A DNA stretch of 40,189 nucleotides from Candidatus Desulfolinea nitratireducens (GTDB taxonomy: Bacteria; Chloroflexota; Anaerolineae; Anaerolineales; Villigracilaceae), in contig JACNJN010000085.1 of NCBI GenBank assembly GCA_014382535.1, positions 9,116-49,304 on the forward strand. Direction: 5' to 3'. Positions 39,176 to 40,189 of this stretch are shown in pieces. Made by a program: the position numbers and the translations under genes. Below the pieces are notes generated by a model. That model did no database searches. It saw only the letters and a program-made list of their open reading frames with translations, and was not told the origin of the DNA. Positions within the stretch are counted from its first letter, which is position 1. The number at the start of each line of letters is the position of its first letter.

Positions 39176-39203
39176 AAAAACCTGTCTTTTCAGACAGGTT
39201 TTT
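39176..39203. terminator. Bidirectional intrinsic terminator
   Basis: AAAAACCTGTC (39176-39186) and GACAGGTTTTT (39193-39203) form an 11-bp stem with a six-base loop. The T run lies on both strands, so it can end the tRNA transcript from the minus strand and the FtsB-like transcript from the plus strand. Confidence 0.85.
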
Positions 39204-39210
39204 GCTAAAG

Positions 39211-39283
39211 TGGCGAGAGTGGGACTTGAACCCACGACCTAAGGCTTATGAGTCCTCCGCTCTGCCAACTGAGCTACCTCGCC
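39211..39283 (-). tRNA. tRNA-Met (CAT anticodon)
   Basis: 73 bases on the minus strand: acceptor GGCGAGG/TCTCGCC, D arm GCTC-AGTTGGCA-GAGC, anticodon loop CTCATAA, T arm GTGGG-TTCAAGT-CCCAC, discriminator A. The CCA is not encoded. In the anticodon stem, positions 31 and 39 (A and G) do not pair. CAT could be elongator Met or, if the C is changed to lysidine, Ile2; elongator is favoured by GTAGCTCAGTTGG. Confidence 0.93.
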
Positions 39284-39295
39284 ATAGCGGAGCAA

Positions 39296-39324
39296 ATATT
39301 ACTATGGTCTCTTTTTTTTGTCAA
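39296..39324 (-). promoter_or_regulatory. Promoter of the tRNA gene
   Basis: Consensus TTGACA (39324-39319 on the minus strand), a 17-base spacer with a run of A, and TAATAT (39301-39296). Transcription would start about six bases before the tRNA. Confidence 0.85.
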
Positions 39325-39338
39325 CGGCGTTGAGAAAA

Positions 39339-40136
39339 CTACCGCACACGACGCCGCCATTCTTCCCTAAATCCTAATTCTTTTATGCTAAGGCCTGATT
39401 CCAACGTCAGGAAATCTGTTAGTAAACGGTTAAATTTTGCCGTAGAATCAAGCATTGGAAAATAGCCAGCTCCATCAAAAACAATATGTTGCCCATAATC
39501 AGACAGGAGGCTCAACGCTTGAAAACTTGGTTGCGCAACAAGTGGATCTTGATCTCCGTTAACCAAAAGGCAGGGCGTGTGTTGAAGAATGACATTCTTG
39601 AATAGATTGCTTGCAATAATTCCGTTTTTCGAGGCGTGAATAGCTGCCGGATCTGTTTTTTTTGCATCAGCAAGTGCAATTTGCGCATCTGGCATATGAC
39701 TCGAAAGCCAGCTAACCAATTCATCCATTGTATCTGTATATAAACGGGGGTTGATCTTTTCTGTGTCCAGTGGACAATTGATAATCATCACCCGATCTAC
39801 TATGTTTGCATATGTGGAAGCAAATTCAAGGGCGACCAAAGCCCCCAAACCATGTCCTACCAGGGCGATTTTCCCGATCCCCATCTTTTCAAGAAAGGCG
39901 TGAAGAAGCGCCGCCTGTTTTTTTAGACTATATTTCTCTTGCTCCCGAGAATGGTGCGCGGTATCTCCAAAGCCCCAGAGATCAAGAGCGTAGGCGCGAA
40001 AGGATGTTGATGTGGTTTGCATGGAGGATATCCAATACCTCCATGAGCCAACCCAACCGTGCAAAAAGATAACCGGGCGTCCCCGCCCAAGCACCTCATA
40101 ATGCACAATCGCTCCTTCAAGTAAAACTACGCTCAT
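39339..40136 (-). CDS. Alpha/beta-hydrolase-fold protein with replaced catalytic Ser and His
   Basis: A 265-residue protein of the alpha/beta hydrolase fold: VIFLHGWVGSWRYW (HG oxyanion motif), ALDLWGFGDTA and a helical cap. The nucleophile elbow, usually GHSxG, reads GHGLG (94-98), so the Ser is Gly96. The acid position is kept in NGDQDPLV (Asp197). The catalytic His, usually in GAGHFP, is Tyr225 in GAGYFP. Two of three triad residues are thus lost, so it is probably not a hydrolase but may bind a ligand or partner. Start is the ATG at 40136, overlapping or adjacent to the upstream gene at the right edge. Confidence 0.88.
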   Translation of the reverse strand: MSVVLLEGAIVHYEVLGRGRPVIFLHGWVGSWRYWISSMQTTSTSFRAYALDLWGFGDTAHHSREQEKYSLKKQAALLHAFLEKMGIGKIALVGHGLGALVALEFASTYANIVDRVMIINCPLDTEKINPRLYTDTMDELVSWLSSHMPDAQIALADAKKTDPAAIHASKNGIIASNLFKNVILQHTPCLLVNGDQDPLVAQPSFQALSLLSDYGQHIVFDGAGYFPMLDSTAKFNRLLTDFLTLESGLSIKELGFREEWRRRVR

Positions 40137-40189
40137 TTTCTATTCGTCTCCGGTCTCATTTGCGTACTTGTCATTTCCGGTCTCATTTG
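40133..40189 (-). CDS. C-terminal end of an upstream gene (partial, frame uncertain)
   Basis: Two open frames run from the right edge. One ends in TGA at 40133, overlapping the hydrolase start as ATGA, and reads QMRPEMTSTQMRPETNRK. The other ends in TAG at 40140 and reads NETGNDKYANETGDE. Both contain a 14-base direct repeat with a 27-base period (nine codons), so the repeat preserves the frame either way. The close junction suggests a shared transcript with the hydrolase. Too short to name. Confidence 0.4.
   Translation of the reverse strand, partial: QMRPEMTSTQMRPETNRK

Noticed and set aside
39211-39283. tRNA gene as an integration site for a mobile element
   Set aside because: No integrase and no repeated tRNA 3' end were seen nearby.

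Overview
The window looks like a piece of a Chloroflexota chromosome, most likely class Anaerolineae (often recovered as metagenome bins). This is inferred from the mix of proteins rather than from a marker gene. It carries Thr/Pro-rich linkers after or between domains (32240-33232 and 36362-37852), a serine/threonine kinase fused to a PQQ-type beta-propeller, a phnD/phnC/phnE cassette with an unusually long PhnE, a YlxP/DUF503 protein, and intergenic hairpins built from short degenerate repeats. Genes are tightly packed, with many 1- to 13-base overlaps or gaps. I see no insertion sequence, phage gene or CRISPR array.

Layout. 1-4116 (minus) is a signalling unit: kinase-propeller, PP2C phosphatase, then a J-domain/vWA protein that runs off the left edge. 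4316-6047 (plus) holds a DapA-family aldolase and a LipM-type octanoyltransferase, facing a DUF4230 membrane protein at 6064-6726. 6902-10341 (plus) is a phosphonate-type ABC importer (phnD, phnC, phnE) with two hairpins between phnD and phnC. It is followed by a YdcF/SanA-like protein and an HD-domain hydrolase. 11697-18212 (minus) is a cobalamin regulon. A -10 box, a cobalamin riboswitch and an intrinsic terminator precede btuF-btuC-btuD-cobO-cobS-cobQ-cobU, so corrinoid uptake, adenosylation and nucleotide-loop assembly are probably shut off together when B12 is plentiful.

18407-22037 (minus) is an esterase - MFS - MBL-fold hydrolase - NnrS-like membrane protein cluster. It is followed by an M24 peptidase, an SDR, Lon and FolC (all minus). 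From 28126 the plus strand holds a HIT-family gene broken by an amber codon, a Phd/RelE-type toxin-antitoxin pair with a clear promoter/operator, YlxP, an SDR lacking the usual Tyr/Lys pair, a small four-cysteine protein, MurJ, a TPR-type membrane protein and a CopD-like protein. The minus strand then carries a HAL2/CysQ-like phosphatase, RimO, a double-HTH RodZ-like protein and bL9 with a long acidic tail. The right end has an FtsB-like protein, tRNA-Met(CAT) and an alpha/beta hydrolase whose catalytic Ser and His are both replaced.

The points I would check first are the J-domain/vWA fusion inside a kinase-phosphatase-vWA triad, the missing normal start codon of the kinase, the extra extracytoplasmic domain in PhnE, the amber-interrupted HIT gene, the hairpins made of 7- and 9-base repeats, and the double-HTH RodZ-like protein.
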